Below are positions 62,646 to 64,000 of a stretch of DNA of 64,000 nt, one piece after another. A program made the position numbers and the translations under genes. Origin of the DNA: Ostreococcus lucimarinus CCE9901 (taxonomy: Eukaryota; Chlorophyta; Mamiellophyceae; Mamiellales; Bathycoccaceae); NCBI RefSeq assembly GCF_000092065.1, contig NC_009361.1, positions 124,001 through 188,000 of the forward strand. The letters are read 5' to 3'. The stretch's first letter is position 1. Each line of letters opens with the position of its first letter. Under the pieces are notes generated by a model. That model was not told where the DNA came from, did no database searches, and saw only the letters and a program-made list of their open reading frames with translations.

Positions 62646-64000
62646 ATGGCGACCGCGGTCGGCGGCGCGCGCGACGCCCTCGCGCGCGCGCTGCGCGAGC
62701 TCGCGAGCGTCGCGCTGGACGAGGACGAGATCGAGTACGTCCTCGACGGCGCGATCGACGTCGACGGGACGTGCGCGCCGAGGGAGGAGTTCGTCGAGTT
62801 CGTCTGGCCCGTCATCGCGCCGTGGGTCGACGACGACGAAGCGCGCGCGCGGACGCTCGCGGGAGACGCGCGCGACGGCGTCGACGCGGCGGAGACGACG
62901 ACGGTGGAAGAAACGCGGCGCGTCGACCGCGCGCCGGTGTGCCTGGGCGAGGGCTGGCGCGAGGGCGTCGAGCGGGAGGACGCGGCGCGAAGGGCGACGG
63001 CGGCGGCGGCGGGCGTCGCGAAAATGTTCGTCGGGAAGGATGGACGCGGCGACGCGGTCGAGTCGAGGGTGGGGATGCGGGACCGGGAGAAAGCGAGGCG
63101 GGCGGGCGAGCGCTTGGCGGCGAGCGCGGCGGATGAACGGCGCGAGATGGTGGCGAATTTGACGGCGGCGCGGGAACGCGCGGCGCGGGCGCGCGTCGAG
63201 GGACGCGCCAGGGCGTTGTCGAACGTCGAGCTCGGGCCTTTCGCGGTGCCGAATCCGGGAGGGGGGGCGGATTTGATCGAAGACGCGAGCGTGACGCTGG
63301 TGCCGGGAAGACGATACGGCCTGATCGGGCGAAACGGTAAGGGAAAGTCGACGCTGTTGAAATTCCTCGCCGCGCGAAGAGTCGAAGGCATCGACGAGTC
63401 GTACAGCGTGCACTACGTCACGCAAGAGGTCGAGCTGACCGCGGAAGAAGAAGATATGCTCCCCGGAGACGTGGTTTTGCGCGCAGACCTGCAGCGGTGG
63501 TTGCTTCTGGAGGAGCAGATGAAATTAGAATCGAGCGAAGACGCGCTCGCGGTGGCGCGTTTGCAAGAGGTCAACGGCATGCTCGACGCCATCGGGTCGG
63601 CGAGCGCTCCCGCGCGCGTCAGTGTGCTGCTGAAAAATCTCGGGTTTTCCGACGCTCTCATCGCGAGGCCGATGAAAGCGCTCAGCGGGGGATGGCGAGT
63701 GCGCACGGCGCTCGCGGCGGCTTTGTTCGCGCAGCCTGACATTCTGTTTCTCGACGAACCGACAAACCATTTGTCGATTTCGGCGGTGATGTTTTTGAGT
63801 CGCGAGTTGTCGACAAATTCCGTGTGGTCGTCCCGAATCATCGTCACCGTTTCGCACGACCGTCACTTTCTTGATGAGGTCACGACGGACTCCATGCACA
63901 TTTCTGGCGCCGCGAAACGGCTTTCATCGCATCGCATGCCGTACAGCGCGTGGGCCAAGAAAAGACGCGAACAGCAGCTCGCGTTGAAGCGACGCGTAGA
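62646..64000 (+). CDS. ABCF (GCN20/ABCF3-like) ATPase, 3' end outside window
   Basis: Partial: at least 451 residues, open to the right edge. The N-terminus (~1-190) is helical and acidic, like the GCN1-binding region of GCN20/ABCF3. The first ABC domain has Walker A GLIGRNGKGKSTLLKFLAAR, signature MKALSGGWRVRTALAAALF, Walker B DILFLDEPTNHLSI and switch His VTVSHDRHFLDEV, then the linker region. ABCF proteins have twin ATPase domains, no membrane part, and act on ribosomes or in GCN2 signalling; the second domain would be beyond the window. Start is 63 bp from that of the divergent SPF27. Confidence 0.9.
   Translation, partial: MATAVGGARDALARALRELASVALDEDEIEYVLDGAIDVDGTCAPREEFVEFVWPVIAPWVDDDEARARTLAGDARDGVDAAETTTVEETRRVDRAPVCLGEGWREGVEREDAARRATAAAAGVAKMFVGKDGRGDAVESRVGMRDREKARRAGERLAASAADERREMVANLTAARERAARARVEGRARALSNVELGPFAVPNPGGGADLIEDASVTLVPGRRYGLIGRNGKGKSTLLKFLAARRVEGIDESYSVHYVTQEVELTAEEEDMLPGDVVLRADLQRWLLLEEQMKLESSEDALAVARLQEVNGMLDAIGSASAPARVSVLLKNLGFSDALIARPMKALSGGWRVRTALAAALFAQPDILFLDEPTNHLSISAVMFLSRELSTNSVWSSRIIVTVSHDRHFLDEVTTDSMHISGAAKRLSSHRMPYSAWAKKRREQQLALKRRV

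Overview
This 64 kb window is nuclear DNA from a very compact, GC-rich green alga. It most resembles the picoprasinophyte order Mamiellales, Ostreococcus in particular; the species cannot be fixed from sequence reading alone. The evidence is a set of plant-lineage genes (plastid ATP synthase gamma subunit with its redox cysteines, violaxanthin de-epoxidase-like protein, chloroplast RNA-binding protein, OPR protein, CONSTANS-like factor, DUF7887-like plastid protein), about one gene per 1.4 kb, divergent starts tens of bases apart, and few short introns sharing one signature: GTGCG donor, CTGAC branch site, AG acceptor. I see no organellar, viral or transposon sequence, no rRNA, and no tRNA I could support.

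Layout. 0-10 kb: two coiled-coil proteins, TDP2-like phosphodiesterase, a secreted membrane protein, a small plastid protein, the SSXT/GIF co-activator, CDP-diacylglycerol synthase, an LRR protein and ubiquitin-S27a. 10-20 kb: KHE1-like protein, two-RRM protein, LRRC57-like protein, RNase T2, reeler/cytochrome b561 protein, a small spliced gene, CONSTANS-like factor and MZM1/LYRM7. 20-32 kb: double-USP protein, a 59-bp tandem repeat, 2OG-oxygenase-like protein, OPR protein, cyclic phosphodiesterase, EF-hand protein, violaxanthin de-epoxidase-like protein, a degenerate CHD protein, and F-box/LRR protein with a small upstream ORF.

32-45 kb: a large unknown nuclear-type protein, chloroplast RNP, HPAT-like glycosyltransferase, ALDH22-type aldehyde dehydrogenase, glutaminyl cyclase, a 26-bp palindrome, a His-rich protein, plastid atpC and TIP41. 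45-64 kb: NADP-malic enzyme ending in SKL, class II formin, ATC-hydrolase-like protein, DUF72 protein, class II histone deacetylase, a Cys-rich secreted protein, UbiE-type methyltransferase, anthranilate synthase alpha, TRF4-type poly(A) polymerase with a small upstream ORF, Sen34, SPF27 and the start of an ABCF gene that leaves the window.

The genes are mostly unrelated housekeeping functions, not one pathway. Loose themes are RNA processing (Sen34, SPF27, TRF4, OPR, cpRNP, RRM, RNase T2, cyclic phosphodiesterase), chromatin (SSXT, HDA, degenerate CHD) and plastid bioenergetics (atpC, VDE-like). The most interesting points are the pseudo-ATPase CHD protein, the malic enzyme with a peroxisomal-type tail, two tightly coupled small ORF/gene pairs that may be bicistronic, and the uniform intron signature, which repairs several truncated gene models.
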